Origin: Ridgeia piscesae
Lineage: Eukaryota > Annelida > Polychaeta > Sabellida > Siboglinidae
NCBI GenBank assembly: GCA_025642075.2
Contig: JAODUO010000890.1
Span: 215,001-279,000 of the forward strand
Direction: 5' to 3'
DNA: 64,000 nucleotides
Shown piece after piece: positions 44,880 to 58,910 of the stretch. How positions within the stretch are numbered: the first letter of the stretch is position 1; every line of letters begins with the position of its first letter. Under the pieces are notes generated by a model, which did not search any database, had not been told where the DNA came from, and saw nothing but the letters and a program-made list of their open reading frames with translations. The position numbers and the translations under genes are program-made.

Positions 44880-45070
44880 GTTACGAATACGAATACATTT
44901 ATTTCAGGTAAGAACCCATATACAATTGGTACATACATTAGCACATCTAAGTACCGTCGGTAGCCTATAAAAGATCAAATATGTTAATAAATGAATAGAT
45001 AAAAATAAATAAGGTTATAAGTTAGATAAATGTAAAATTGTAGAAAAACAGATAAAATAATGAGCAATAT
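44880..45070 (+). repeat. Interspersed repeat, partner at 62148-62300
   Basis: Shared order: CGAATACATTTATTTCAGG / CGGATACATTTTATCAAGG, ACATACA, TAGCCT, then TAAGGTTATAAGTTAGATAA and TGTAAAA. Same orientation. It resembles an AT-rich retroelement 3' region. Confidence 0.65.
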
Positions 45071-46237
45071 ACACGATGTGATTGTATAATAAATATGCAA
45101 TTAATTCATGTAAATAAACACCGTTTGAAAAGTAAATTATATAAACAACTTACTGACTTTAAAAATATATATAATAATAAATAAATAATAATAAAGTTAT
45201 ATGCGAGACATGATGACTATCTTACAGATTTACTGTGTACAACGAATTGGCCCAGCTAATCCACATTGGGCCATTTACTATTTCAAAGCAATTGAAATTA
45301 ATTAAGCCACAAACAAGGTAATTGATTATTTTATGCAATACTTATATCTATTTGGGAAAATCTGGTGAAGCAGTCTATTGAAAAGTTGTATTTAATTTAT
45401 TGTTTTAACTAATTAAATTTGCATAGGAACAGGTGTGTGACCTCTAGTCAGGAAGTGTAGGTCATTTAACTTTCAGGATCAGAAACACAGATTGCAACAG
45501 TGATTTTGTTTTTGTTTTTAGCAGTTAATTTTGAAAATATCTGATATTGATTGATAGCGATTTCTAGCGTGTGAAAATTGTGCACAGGATGCATTTTTAA
45601 ACATTGTTTACCCCTGTGAAATTTAATTGCGCATGCATTCTTGTGTAACCGATGTCATTTGTCATGTGTTCTGAAAGAAAATGTTAATATGATGGGTTTG
45701 ATGCAAGCTATGCACTGTTTTATCTTTGCAGAGAAAGTTTTATCTTATTATAAGTGCCACAGAAACACGTTGGGTGCTATTTGGAAAAAAGATATGTTGG
45801 CTTCAGTTTGTTGGACAAAGTCATTTACTGTGGATGTCTGATGATTTTAAACACATGGGTGCTTGAAAATGGAGGAAAGTATTTTCTATTTAGATGTTGC
45901 GCAAGTTCATGCGATAAGCAAAAAAACACCAAGATGCATTTACATTTTGGCATAAATAAAGTGCACATCTTATCGATAGTGCCGACCTGTTTGGGAATAT
46001 TTATCAAGTAAGCGAAATGGTAAATGGACCTGTCATGCATAATAGAACCTGTTTTTTCTGACAAGAAGAATCTGTTTTTACAGGCATATGTAGTGGTCTC
46101 TGTTAGATGAATGGCTGCTTTAATTTGTGGTGTTTAATTTTCACTGACAACTTTCCTGGCATCAATATTTTGTGGAGGAATTATCTTCCACGAGTAGGTG
46201 GTAGATATTTTTGTTAAGTCAAAGTCTTTTTCTTTTA

Positions 46238-46325
46238 CCTAGAGGAAGTAACACACATCTTGCTTGATTTCATAATATATTACATCCTGCTATATATTTC
46301 CATGTAAAGCAAGCCAACAATTCTA
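46238..46325. repeat. Interspersed repeat, partner at 17992-18075
   Basis: Same blocks as the 18.0-kb copy (GAGGAAGTAA, CTTGATTTCATA, CTATATATTTCCATGT, GCCAACAA). Confidence 0.7.
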
Positions 46326-46372
46326 AATGTTATTCTGTGGTTTACACATCCGTACATTATGATATATGTACA

Positions 46373-46376
<4 letters not shown>

Positions 46377-46409
<33 letters not shown>

Positions 46410-46445
46410 GTGCGTGCATGCGTGCTTGCGTGCGTGCGTGCGTGT
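46377..46445. repeat. GT/GC microsatellite
   Basis: (GT)n, then GTGCGTGC units. Confidence 0.95.
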
Positions 46446-47897
46446 AACTGCGTATACCTGTTGTCTATCATGTGTTTATTAATTGTTATTTTATTATAGG
46501 GTCAAAGTAAACTTATAGTTCTTTCACATGACCTTGTTATTGCAATTATCAACACTGTCTTAATGTGGCAGATGGTGTTTGTGATTGGACTTGAAGGAGG
46601 CATACTTCTCCTTGCGTAAAGCTAACAGGAGCAGAACTGGACCAGTTAGAGACGGGACCCCCCAAGACTGCTTGTAGCACTGAAAGATGTCTCCACAAAG
46701 TTGTCAATTGAAACATCTTTCCCCTTTCATAGATTTCATTAGCTCTTCAGATAAGCACCCCAGTGGGGCCCTGCCGACATTTGTGTTCGCTGATTGCATC
46801 GAGAATATTATACCTTCAGTGACACAGGTGAGGGCGTCTTGGCGCTGGGCGAGAGATAATGAAGGAGGCGATTGGATCCAGGGGTGGAATAAGCTTGTTT
46901 AGTTTGTCACTCACTTTGTGTACCTGCATTGGTGTCCCAGAAGTGACGGAATTTGATGTCAGGCTGAAACTGATTTTTTTCTTGGTCTTGTAGTAACTGC
47001 TGTAGTTAGGAAAAATGCAACACACCTGGGGTGGGGCAGAGGCCTTTATATTTTGGCTGTTTGTTTTTATTTTTATGTATTATATTAAAAAAGTAGTTAT
47101 AGTATAGTAACCATATGTGTTATTTAATTCTAACAAGAAAAGATATTTTATTTATCTCAGATCGTAATAATACAGTATGCAATAGTATAGGCATATGTAA
47201 CGATTGCTCTTGGAGACCAGCACTTTACAGACAAGAACAGCACTGTTGTAATTAGAGAATACATACAATGGTTAATAAAATGTAAATTTAACTGAACAAA
47301 ACCTAGCCTTCTCTGCATTCACAATCATAATCACAATAATTTACAGTTGCCAACAATTGCCTATTCGTGTACAGAACATATTACATTTCAGATGCAGTTC
47401 ATAAATTTAATGGTACAGCCTGTATCTTAATGTTTAACTGTCAAGACTAAAGGTGTTAGAACACAGCACAATGCAAAGGAAGTGATTATGACCCATCTTC
47501 CTGACCCCCCTTTCAAATCAAGATGCTGAATAAGCCAGTGTCTCAGATATATGTTGCTGTAAATTGTTGTGCTTTTGTGTACGTGTGTCATTTTGTTAGT
47601 TGTGTGCATCTTCTATGTGTCTCACCTTTAAGTTAAGACTCTGCTGTGTTTTTTAATGTGACAGATGTTTTTGTGGTGGTTGACATTCAACGCTGTCTAA
47701 GTAGGTTCACGTTTTTGTGAGTCTTAACATTCTTGAGAGTGATTCACATTTGCCACTGGTCAGGCGTCAGGTTTGCTGTGTACCAAGACTTCTGGAGTTA
47801 ACCATACAAACATAAAGAAGAACAGTTATTTACTATTAAATGAAGTTAAAATGGTAGAAATATCTAGGTAAAGTAAGGTAAAATGAATATCTGATGA

Positions 47898-48356
47898 ATG
47901 GACACCTCCTATACATGTCGAGACAGTTTATCAATGTATGGACTGTTTTACCATGTTAATATTTCCCTGATGAGGGGACACCGCGTGGACGTGGCCAGTG
48001 GACAGGATATTTTGGTTATAATATATAATATGTCCCTCCTAAAATGGACAATAAACGAAAACATGGCAAAAAAACGGCTAAACTTCCTGTATAACCCAAG
48101 CAAACAAATTAAAAAACAATTAACCAATTGGCTGTGGATAATTAGTTTTATTTCTGGCTGGGTATTGTCTTGCGTGTTTTCCGATGAGGGGACACTGTCA
48201 ATATATGGACACGGTTGCTTGGACGCAGGAGTGTCTGTTGACTACTGTACAGTCATGCAACACTATGATTTTATCTTCGACTTTACACAATTAGGTATTC
48301 TCTTTAGTTATAATTTCTCTTCATCAGGTTGTATTCTATACCTTTACAAATTTTAA
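47898..48356 (+). CDS. 152-codon open frame, probably not a gene
   Basis: ATG to TAA without interruption. The sequence shows no signal peptide, domain or splice context. Inside it the phrase GATGAGGGGACAC recurs (about 47971 and 48183, with a variant GATGAATGGACACC at 47895), and TCAATGTATGGAC / TCAATATATGGACAC also recurs, so part of the frame rides on an old degenerate repeat. Aromatic and Ile/Asn/Lys-rich composition fits AT-rich non-coding DNA. Confidence 0.15.
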   Translation: MDTSYTCRDSLSMYGLFYHVNISLMRGHRVDVASGQDILVIIYNMSLLKWTINENMAKKRLNFLYNPSKQIKKQLTNWLWIISFISGWVLSCVFSDEGTLSIYGHGCLDAGVSVDYCTVMQHYDFIFDFTQLGILFSYNFSSSGCILYLYKF

Positions 48357-48522
48357 TAACCTACTTTGTTAAATGTTTTATAATTTTCCATCTCACACTT
48401 TTATTTTATATATTCAGATTAGTCTAATTACAGTTATATTATCCTACTTTATTTTATTGTTGTATAATTTTGCCAAACTTCATAATTAGTTATAATTTCA
48501 TATATAGTTATAATGTCATATG

Positions 48523-48554
<32 letters not shown>

Positions 48555-49784
48555 CTAATAGACTTTAATTAATTGTTTTATCAGTATGCTCTTATTGTAG
48601 TTTTCAGCCGCTATGGTTGTCAAAGAGAAATAAACTTTATTATTGTATTGAGTAATCAACATCAGACAGTAAATAAATAAAATCATAGTGTCTAAGGACT
48701 GACAACGTCTGATACTTGTCAATGCAGCAAACAAAGCGATTTCGCACTGCACAGCTTGAATCCGTCATAACACATTTGTACTGATATATTCATATCTCAA
48801 CCAATTTACAAACAGAATGCAGGTATCAACATGCAAAACAAAATAAAAACAATTCTGGCACCAAAATAAACATTGTCATATTCTCAGTCAACCGCTAACT
48901 TCCTGATGCCATTTTGCTTAGACACAGTCTTATTAAACTCCTCTGCTCAATTTTGCCTGAAGCTAAACTGCAGAGAGAAAGTAGCGTGTGTGACGTAAGT
49001 GGACGTCCCCGCAGCAGGAGGCGAACTCATCTACACACATAACGACTCACACCTTTATCCTTAACAGACCATCTGCAGCCCATTATGGTTGTCTGTGTCT
49101 TATAAGGTTACGGTCAACTATCTTTGATGTCGCCTCAAAATGATCACGGTATGCAAATCACCTATTCGCTTACCTGTAAACACGCCTCTTTCCTCCCTCT
49201 ATGTGTTAGGAAAATAAGGATGGTAGGGATATGACCTGGGGTAGTGATTCCCTATGAAATACCGAACCCATACGCAGGGCTGTATGCAGGACCAAACCTT
49301 TGCCAGTCACACATGTTTTGGTGGACATTAATGGATGTTAACTATTAAGCCTGTCTGATGACCTGAAATGGACTACAAACACACATGTGACACCATTTAC
49401 ACTCACTTTTGAGGCAAAGCTAACAATAATTATCTATGGTTTTAAAGACTTTTTTACTCCTTTATTTTTTTGCCCATCCTCCACCCGTCCACCCATATTT
49501 CTACCCATCCACAATGGGTTTTAGCCATCCAAATAACGGATGGATGGGTCTCTGCATAAAGCTATGCCCATAAGGGCCTGTGTTAATTGTGTAACATTTT
49601 TGTGAGTGGATTCTGAAAGGAAGTACTTTCGGAGGCAAAATCTAAGGATGATTCCAAGATTTAGCATTATAGCCAGCAATGTAGGCAACAAAAATACTGT
49701 CCGTCTTAGGAACATGACACATTATATTTTACATTATTTACCATATAACATTGTCTATATCTACTACATATGCACCTGACGGTC
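48357..49784. other. No recognised gene
   Basis: AT-rich sequence with a short TATATA run at 48522-48556. GAGAAATAAACTTTATTATTG at about 48625 may be a retroelement end. The inverted repeat partner is at 49450-49563. Confidence 0.45.
49450..49563 (-). repeat. Interspersed repeat, inverted partner of 38919-39045
   Basis: On minus: GGGCATAGCTTTATGCAGAG, TTTGGATGG, AAAACCCATTGTGGATGGGT, AGAAATAT and GGATGGGCAAAAAAATAAA. Confidence 0.8.
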
Positions 49785-50155
49785 ATTACGCAGTGGCTCA
49801 GGGGTAGAGCATCAGACTCTCGACTAAGAGCACTTGGGTTCGAATCCTGTGCTGCCGTGTAAAACCTTGGGCAAGTTTTTTCACTCTACACTGCGCCAAT
49901 TCACTCAGCTGTAGGAATGAGTACATGGCTATAGACAGTGGTGAATATATGTGTACAAGTAGTTTTTGTGAATTAATGACCACATGGCTGAATGCTTCCC
50001 AGAGAAGCAAAGATGGTGTTTGATTGAGCAGGTCTGCCAGGGGGTAGAGCACATAAGCCATAACTACCCAGCAACATGGCAAAGGGTCACCATACATGTT
50101 GTTTGACAATTGGCAGTTAAGGATTAATAGGTATTAATAGGTACACCTGTAAATG
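49785..50155 (+). mobile_element. tRNA-derived SINE with MIR/CORE-like body
   Basis: The head has an A box (TGGCTCAGGGGTAGAGC, from 49794) and a perfect B box (GGTTCGAATCC, 49837-49847), so it could recruit RNA polymerase III. The body reads AACCTTGGGCAAGTTTTTTC, then GCGCC, ACTCAGCTGTAGGAATGAGT and ACATGGC. Order and wording recall the CORE segment of MIR-type SINEs (CCTTGGGCAAGTCAC then CTGTAAAATGGG). The next part, GACAGTGGTGAATATATG then GCTTCCCAGAGAAGCAAAG, is shared with the minus-strand copy at 2530-2828. An A-run (GCAAAAAAAAAG) near 50160 probably ends the element. Confidence 0.75.
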
Positions 50156-50424
50156 TAAAAAGCAAAAAAAAAGTATTGAAAGGTAAAGGTAGGATTATAT
50201 ATGGCATAACCAGTCTTCATGACTGCCCAAGCATCTTACACTTTCCCCACTCAAATCTGTTCATGACTTGTATAGGAAGCATTTAGCTATGCTGTAATTA
50301 CTGTACAAATCATAAGTTTTTGTCACATATTGATCCATCGCTGCATATATTGAGATACAGCTGATTGAACTGATGCGATGTGGAGTGAATTTTTTTCTCA
50401 AACATTAAAAATTGCAGCAAGACC

Positions 50425-50515
50425 ATTCAGACCATTTTATTTATTTATATTTATTTATATTATTTATATTTAATTATATTATTTATATTTATTTGTATTT
50501 ATTTTATTATTAGTT
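50425..50515. repeat. TTTATA/TTTAT-rich repeat
   Basis: Loose tandem of ATTTATTTAT and ATTATATT words. Confidence 0.85.
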
Positions 50516-50837
50516 TTACTTCTGTTTTGTTTTTCGGTTTCTTCAAACAATAAACCAACCATTGTTTAATGATCAAAATTGATCAGCCTCCGTACCATAC
50601 AGATACAGATCACAGAGTTATCTGTGATACAGATGGATACAGAAGCCGATCATCTGTATTAGGATGCTCACAGGGCTGCTGTGTTCATTCCAGGAAAGAC
50701 CTGCGTGGGCAGTGAACACTAACACGTGTTCCTTGTGTAACTAATGACATGTCTCAGGCCAGGCCGCCTGATAACAATGACTAATGATATGTCGCCTCAG
50801 CCATGGATCAAAGCCAAACACATCTGGTAGCTGGAAT

Positions 50838-50915
50838 GTGTGTGTGTGTGTGCGTGCGTGTGTGTGTGCGTGCGTGCGTGCGTGCGTGCGTGTGTGTGTG
50901 TGTGTGTGTGTGTGT
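50838..50915. repeat. GT/GTGC microsatellite
   Basis: (GT)n with a GTGCGTGC block in the middle. Confidence 0.95.
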
Positions 50916-51220
50916 TCACACCTTTAGCTGAGTAAGTGGCCCTTCTGCGTGCGGTGGGATGATTATACACAACACTTTAGGTTGTATCTCAGAGGTACTG
51001 ATTTCCCTCAGATACCTACTGCGGTTTCAGGGATTTTCTCTTCCCCAGAATGTCTTCTTTAAAGCACCATTGTTAAAATATTCTGGTGACATATCGACCT
51101 GTGTTAAGTTCATAGATTTACATATATTTATTGTATTTATTTCCAAACCAACTGGCCCAGAGTTCCAATAATAGGAAGGATAACAGAGCAATACGTATAC
51201 ATAATGAAACAGCAAGATAA

Positions 51221-51540
51221 CAAAACAATAAAGATATATATACATAAAAACCACACAATATCAAATATATCAGTCATCATCTGTTATAAATATAAATGTT
51301 TCAACATTGTAGGTCTAAAAGGTTTAAATCACAAGTTGATTCAATTAAATACAATATTGTTGAAAATAATATACTTATAAAAACAATAGCACGATAATTA
51401 CATGAAAACCACATAATATTTATCAAGTATTCCAGGCAACATCTATTATGCATACGCATGTTTTACAATTGCAGATGTAAAAGTTTTGGAAAATATATCA
51501 CAAGTCAGATGACTTAAATATAATGGATTAAAAGTTGTCA
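51221..51540. repeat. Old tandem duplication, unit about 158 bp
   Basis: The first copy from ACAATAAAG (about 51225) and the second from ACAATAGCACG (about 51383) share CATAAAAACCACACAATAT / CATGAAAACCACATAATAT. They also share CATCTGTTATAAATA / CATCTATTATGCATA and GTCTAAAAGGTT / GATGTAAAAGTT. Clearly diverged. Confidence 0.65.
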
Positions 51541-53819
51541 CACATATATTGAAAATTTTAATATTGATTCTGCTATTGGTCTAATATGTAGTGTGGAAAC
51601 ATCACTATGTCATAGGAATGCACTGGAGTCTCCAATATGAAATAAGTTCACTAAATTGTGTGAGTTTATTTGTTTACAGAGAGTATGATGTGTGAATTGT
51701 TATAACCATGGTCATAACATTTCTGTAGACATTACATTACATTGGTCAAAATATATAAGTATTTTCATGGCCGTGTCCGTAATACATAAATGTGTATAAC
51801 AATTATATATACAACATATGTGGGAAAGTTGGTGGGTAGATGTGTGCAATGGTAAATGGGTGGGTTTAGACACATGTTAGTATACCAGCATATCTGAGGC
51901 TGTCCCAAGTAATTCTTTTATTTTTTAGTACACCAATCTGTGAACAAATCAAGAGCAGATGTATGACTGAAAGCATTCATGTGTGATCTAATTGAATGAT
52001 GTCAAGTTGATTGCATAATGACCACACAAACAGAAGAACAATGCAAGAAATGTTGATATGGTTAAATGTTCGACCTTTACTATTATTGCGATTATTATAG
52101 GGTAATTTGGGTGTGAATTTCATTAGTGCAAGAAGCCAGAAAGACGGAATAAGAAAGCTTGGATTGTGAAACCAAAGTTTATCAAACACAACTAACAACA
52201 TTCAATACATGAATTCTAACATTGAACACAATTGTTAATAACATAGCAGATCCAAACTAGACAACATAATTACTCATTGCATAAATGTCAGTAGTGAAAA
52301 CATTTATATATCTTAGAAACAGATTACAATAAACAAAAACGTTTGACTCTTGATAGGCAAAAGGCTGTCTTGTCCATTTGCTCTCTGGGACTTTTGTTCT
52401 GGATGGCTGGTTTATTTTGAGATAATGTGACTTATTAATAAGTCTGGCTATACACATACATATGATATATCTCAGGAAATTTGTGAAGATTAATACCTTT
52501 TACAACTAAAATATGTTATACATAGTAAATATATTCAATGAAGCTTAAGAAATAAGGTTTCTGCTTCCACAGTCATATTTATGTTATTAATTTATATGAC
52601 ATTTATAAACTGTGTATTCATAAATTATAGGAAAATAGTTTAATTTCTAAAACAACACTAACATACTGCAACTAGCTTCAGAATACATGAAATGTGTTTG
52701 TACAGCGCAGTGATGAAACTTTACGCAAAAACGTCATGTGACTGTCTTGCAGTGGAAAGTGCTGATTAATTTTATTCTGTAAAAAGTGTTGTTCGTAGGT
52801 TAATTACTCTGTCTAAACTGAGCGTTTGTGCTAACCTTTCCCTCTGGCTGAGAGTTAGCGCTTATCTGACATGACAGGTAATTAATAAAAAAGTCTCATT
52901 TGTCATATTGGGTGAAGGGTTATCTGTTTGTGGTGAAATGACTCAGGATCTGGGATTAAGTTGGATTTCAGCAAGGTTTGGAAAAAAGTTGACATGAAGA
53001 GATGTTAAAATACTATGAGATATTATTCAAATGTACAATATTTTGTATTAACAAATTGAATTGCAAAATGGTAAATGGTAAATGGTAAGTTGCTGTTAAA
53101 TGAATTTGCAATGATGCAACTCATGTTTTGGACAACATTTGTCTTTGCTGAGGACATATTTTATTACCTCAAAGTTGGTTATACTAGGCATTGGAATTCT
53201 AACATCCATTCAAGCAATGAATTTCTGTACACAGCTTTAGAGGGAATTTCTACCGGTAGTCATAAATATTGATTTTTTTAAATGGCATATCTGAGCATAA
53301 AAACATATTTGTTTTCTATACCACAAAACATTTTTTTAATGAATGTCATTGTGGTACCTCAGGAGATATGTACATTTTAACTATTAGGTGTGTGTGATAA
53401 ATTCTGAAGCAATAAATTATCAAATCTGTTACAACTGTGGGTGTGGTTATCTTCTTGATACGACATAAATTGGCAATTGTGGATGATTTGGCTATCTCTG
53501 TGTTCCTGCCTTGCCGTCCAGGAATGGACAACAGCCTTAGGCTAGTGAGATAGCAGTATCATTGTGTCTGACAGCTGGCTGGATACTCAAACAGAAGTAC
53601 AGTATTGACTGTCTACCTATAGGTAAACCTTACATTTCATTATCAAGATAATTTATTAAATAACTTATGATAAGTGATAATGATGATGTAGACTTTATGT
53701 GTGACCTCCTAAGAAGAGGAATAACTAAATAATGATGATGATGGTGTAGCAGTCACTGTATTGAATGGTATAAGTTTTTTAAACAGTTAGTACAGTGTAG
53801 AGACATACACAATTACAGC

Positions 53820-53985
53820 TCTGCCGTTACTTTCAGTTTCAGTTTGTGCTGGTTGTAGTGCATTGCATGTGACACTGTAAAAAAATTCTATTATTAATGT
53901 AATGTTATGATTACTACAAATCGCATTAGAAAAAATAAACAAATTTGTAACTCAAGAGACAATAAAGCTATTGTATTGTATGTTT
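53820..53985 (+). mobile_element. Possible retroelement 3' end
   Basis: The plus strand ends in GAGACAATAAAGCTATTG then TATTGTATG. An AATAAAGCTATTGTATTG-type tail is common at the 3' ends of non-LTR elements in aquatic animals. No coding part was recognised upstream. Confidence 0.35.
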
Positions 53986-56385
53986 TGGTATTTTGCTATT
54001 TCTGTTACATACATCACTAATAATTTTAGTCATAGAAGATGTTCAAAGTTAAGAAAACATTAATAATAATGATTTTGAGATAGACCACCTCTGCTTTCTT
54101 CATGCACTGCTGCCTTAATACTAATTAAAGTACTTAAATAAATAAGATGTGATACATTTGAAGAATAAATTAAGATGTAGGTTGAATAAATATTATATTA
54201 CAATATTATATTATTAGGGAATAATTTAGCAAAATCACATGTTTACCCTTGCTCATTAGTGATTAAGAGATTAATTAACTAGTGTGTTTAATATTAAACA
54301 ATATCTTAACTGCTCTATGCCAATGAAATTAATTAATCACTGAAATTTCATCAAACACATGTCTAATAACATCCAGTTGATATTTTCCCTAGGGAATGAA
54401 AATCAAAGATAAATATTTTAAATATGACATTGCAGGTGTATGTTAAAGTTGAGTGGCTAAGGGTAAATAGGAAACATTACTATTGATTAAATGTGTGGTA
54501 ATAAATTATGATATGGATCTAAGTATTACTGATTAGAGAGTTTAAAATAAAGGAAGATGTACACAAATGCAGGTATCATTCCCGTCTCCAGGAGAGAGAA
54601 GTCAGATGATGTATGATAGTTTAATCACCCTTAATTTGTTTCGAATACCCGCCTTAGTGTACCTGGCCAGGTAATTGTTCCCGATAGATCACAGCTAATT
54701 TGTTACTTCTATATACGGGTGTGTGTTTACCATCAACATTTACATGGAGGTAATGGGCTGATAAGGGCTAAACAGACGTCAGTTTCTGTTGTAATCTTTT
54801 TCACTACAAAGACAGATAGGGTAGACGTGTTACCTTAGAATAACCATCGTCCAGTTTAATTATCGTCATTATAAAGACATATCGAAGCCAAGCTTTGTGA
54901 CAATGACTTGATGTAAATGCTGTAATTAGTCACAGGTGATATATTATGATGTTAGAGGGAGTAACTTGTGAAATTTACTGGCATTAATCTGGCACCAGAA
55001 GAAGAAGCTATGTAAACGATCACACCTTATTTTCAATAATGGTTCTTGTTTGTGTCTGTTTACTTTATATTACATTTTAATAATGTGTATTCTGGTCTTT
55101 TGAATTAAATACTTGTAGTAAACTTGATCTGTTAATGATTACCCATAATTGTGCTTAACAGTTTTATATTTCATTGTACAGTTGTAGATATAATTGTTAT
55201 TGGAAACTGTGTGTTTAGGGAGATATTTCAACCCAAATTTTGCTTAGATGTAATCATCACTTCAATAAATTTGCATTCATTATAAACAGAGTTTGATTGT
55301 GATTTTGGCTAGATGCCAGAATACAATATCACCAGCATTCCTAGGAGTTGATAGGCTTAATTTTGCTCTTTAAAATTTATTTCACTCTTTGCGAGTGATA
55401 TTATATACCAACAATTATCAACAGCAGAACAATCTCGCCAGTGTGTCATGGAACTAATATCCTTGGTAATATTGGTAAACCGCTTTCCAACCAACATTTC
55501 TTAAATTTAAAGGCATTTAAAATTTTATGATGGATTTTCTTTCATCATCTTAAGATACAGTAGCCAGTTTGGTGCTGTTTCACTGTAGCTTGTGGTTGGT
55601 ACTTTTTGCCAGACCATTGCGTAAGTCTCAATCATGTATATAGTTAATAGTATATTAATATGTCAGACACTGCCCATATCTGATTTGTGTTGTTAGCCAC
55701 AATAACCACAATAACAAATTTATTGACACCGCAACCGAAGTCAGTAATGGCACTAATGGATCCAAGAACTAGGTCTTGTTTCTTAAATCCTCCGATGAAT
55801 AACGCACCATAATCCGTGCGCTTCTGTACGTTGGTGCTTAACCCTGCCGAGACCGTGCTATGTATATCCGTAATGTCAATAGAACTTAGCATGAGTCTTT
55901 CACACATTTAATTAAATAGTTATAATCAGCTTGACTGTTTGGAGGTGAGTCTCTGTTCTTGTGCTCGAGATCTTGCAGACAACCACCGACAACACTTGTA
56001 GCATTGTGTCTAATGCACTCTGGACGTATTCAACTGTTTCCTTCAATGGTTGTGATTATTTTAAGTCCCAGCCAAGCATTAGCAGGGCTTGAGTGGGGAT
56101 TACAGAATATACAGACCAAGTTGTCCAGCCACATTCTCACCAATAACAAGGCTTGGCATCTTGCATTTGGAACAGATATGTCGTCATAATGTAGAAATGT
56201 GCAACATCAAATAATTCTCTTCATAACGGTAGCATTAATAACAAATTTTTATGTGTACAGAGAAAGTTAATATTTTGTTTATAATTGCCTAATTTTATGC
56301 ATGGAAATAAGGGATAAATATATTTTATAAGTGAAGTAAACTTTACAAATATAGTTACCTAGTAGCTATCCAGTAGCTATTCCCT

Positions 56386-56386
<1 letters not shown>
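53986..56386. other. Gene-free stretch
   Basis: AT-rich and CG-poor apart from 55730-55880 (see the minus-strand frame there). Nothing else was seen. Confidence 0.45.
55644..55907 (-). pseudogene. Protein-like frame, possible exon relic
   Basis: The minus frame runs from near TTTGTGTGAA (GTG start, no ATG at the front; Met at residue 7): CERLMLSSIDITDIHSTVS, GLSTNVQKRTDYGALFIGG, FKKQDLVLGSISAITDFGCG, then VNKFVIVVIVANNTNQIWAV. It is the only CG-rich spot for kilobases, and the residue mix looks like real protein. No family is recognised, and no clear splice sites or promoter were seen. It could be a host exon, a retrogene piece or a transposon fragment. Confidence 0.25.

Positions 56387-56449
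<63 letters not shown>
56387..56449. repeat. (TA)n microsatellite
   Basis: About 31 TA units with no inverted flanks. A short (TTAA)n run lies at 56522-56544. Confidence 0.95.
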
Positions 56450-58628
<2,179 letters not shown>

Positions 58629-58755
58629 ACATTGTGTCATATGTATATGTGAGTGGTTGCTTATATAGATGTATTATTGTTTGGCATTGAAAAGATATCC
58701 TGTAAATATGTCTGAAAGTGAGAGCTAGTCAGAGTTATTGATGAAAGTGAATTGA

Positions 58756-58910
58756 GGAACAGGAGGAGAGGGAGGGAGAAAGGGAGGGGGAGAAGGTGAA
58801 GGAAGGTGAGAGAGGAGGGGATCAGTATGGAGGGAGAGGGCTATAAGTCGAAGGAGAGAATGAGGGCATGAAAAGATGGTGAAGGAAGACAAAGGGAGAG
58901 AGGTAAGGGT
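58756..58910. repeat. Imperfect GGAGA-rich purine tract
   Basis: GGGAGGGAGAAAGGGAGGGG and similar words, decaying to the right. Confidence 0.8.

Larger units (their letters stand above)
44214..47897. other. Gene-free stretch with scattered repeats
   Basis: AT-rich sequence with listed repeats at 44880-45070, 46238-46325 and 46377-46445. Frames of 60-85 codons at 44749-44970, 45641-46064 and 46687-47025 show no domain, paired splice sites or sensible starts. Confidence 0.45.
50156..53819. other. Long gene-free stretch
   Basis: AT-rich and CG-poor, with the listed TTTAT, GT and 158-bp repeats. Frames at 50959-51254, 51977-52457 and 53075-53272 have no support. Confidence 0.45.

Noticed and set aside
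49791..49860. Functional tRNA gene
   Set aside because: Good A and B boxes, but the acceptor stem does not close and SINE body sequence follows directly, so it is a SINE head.
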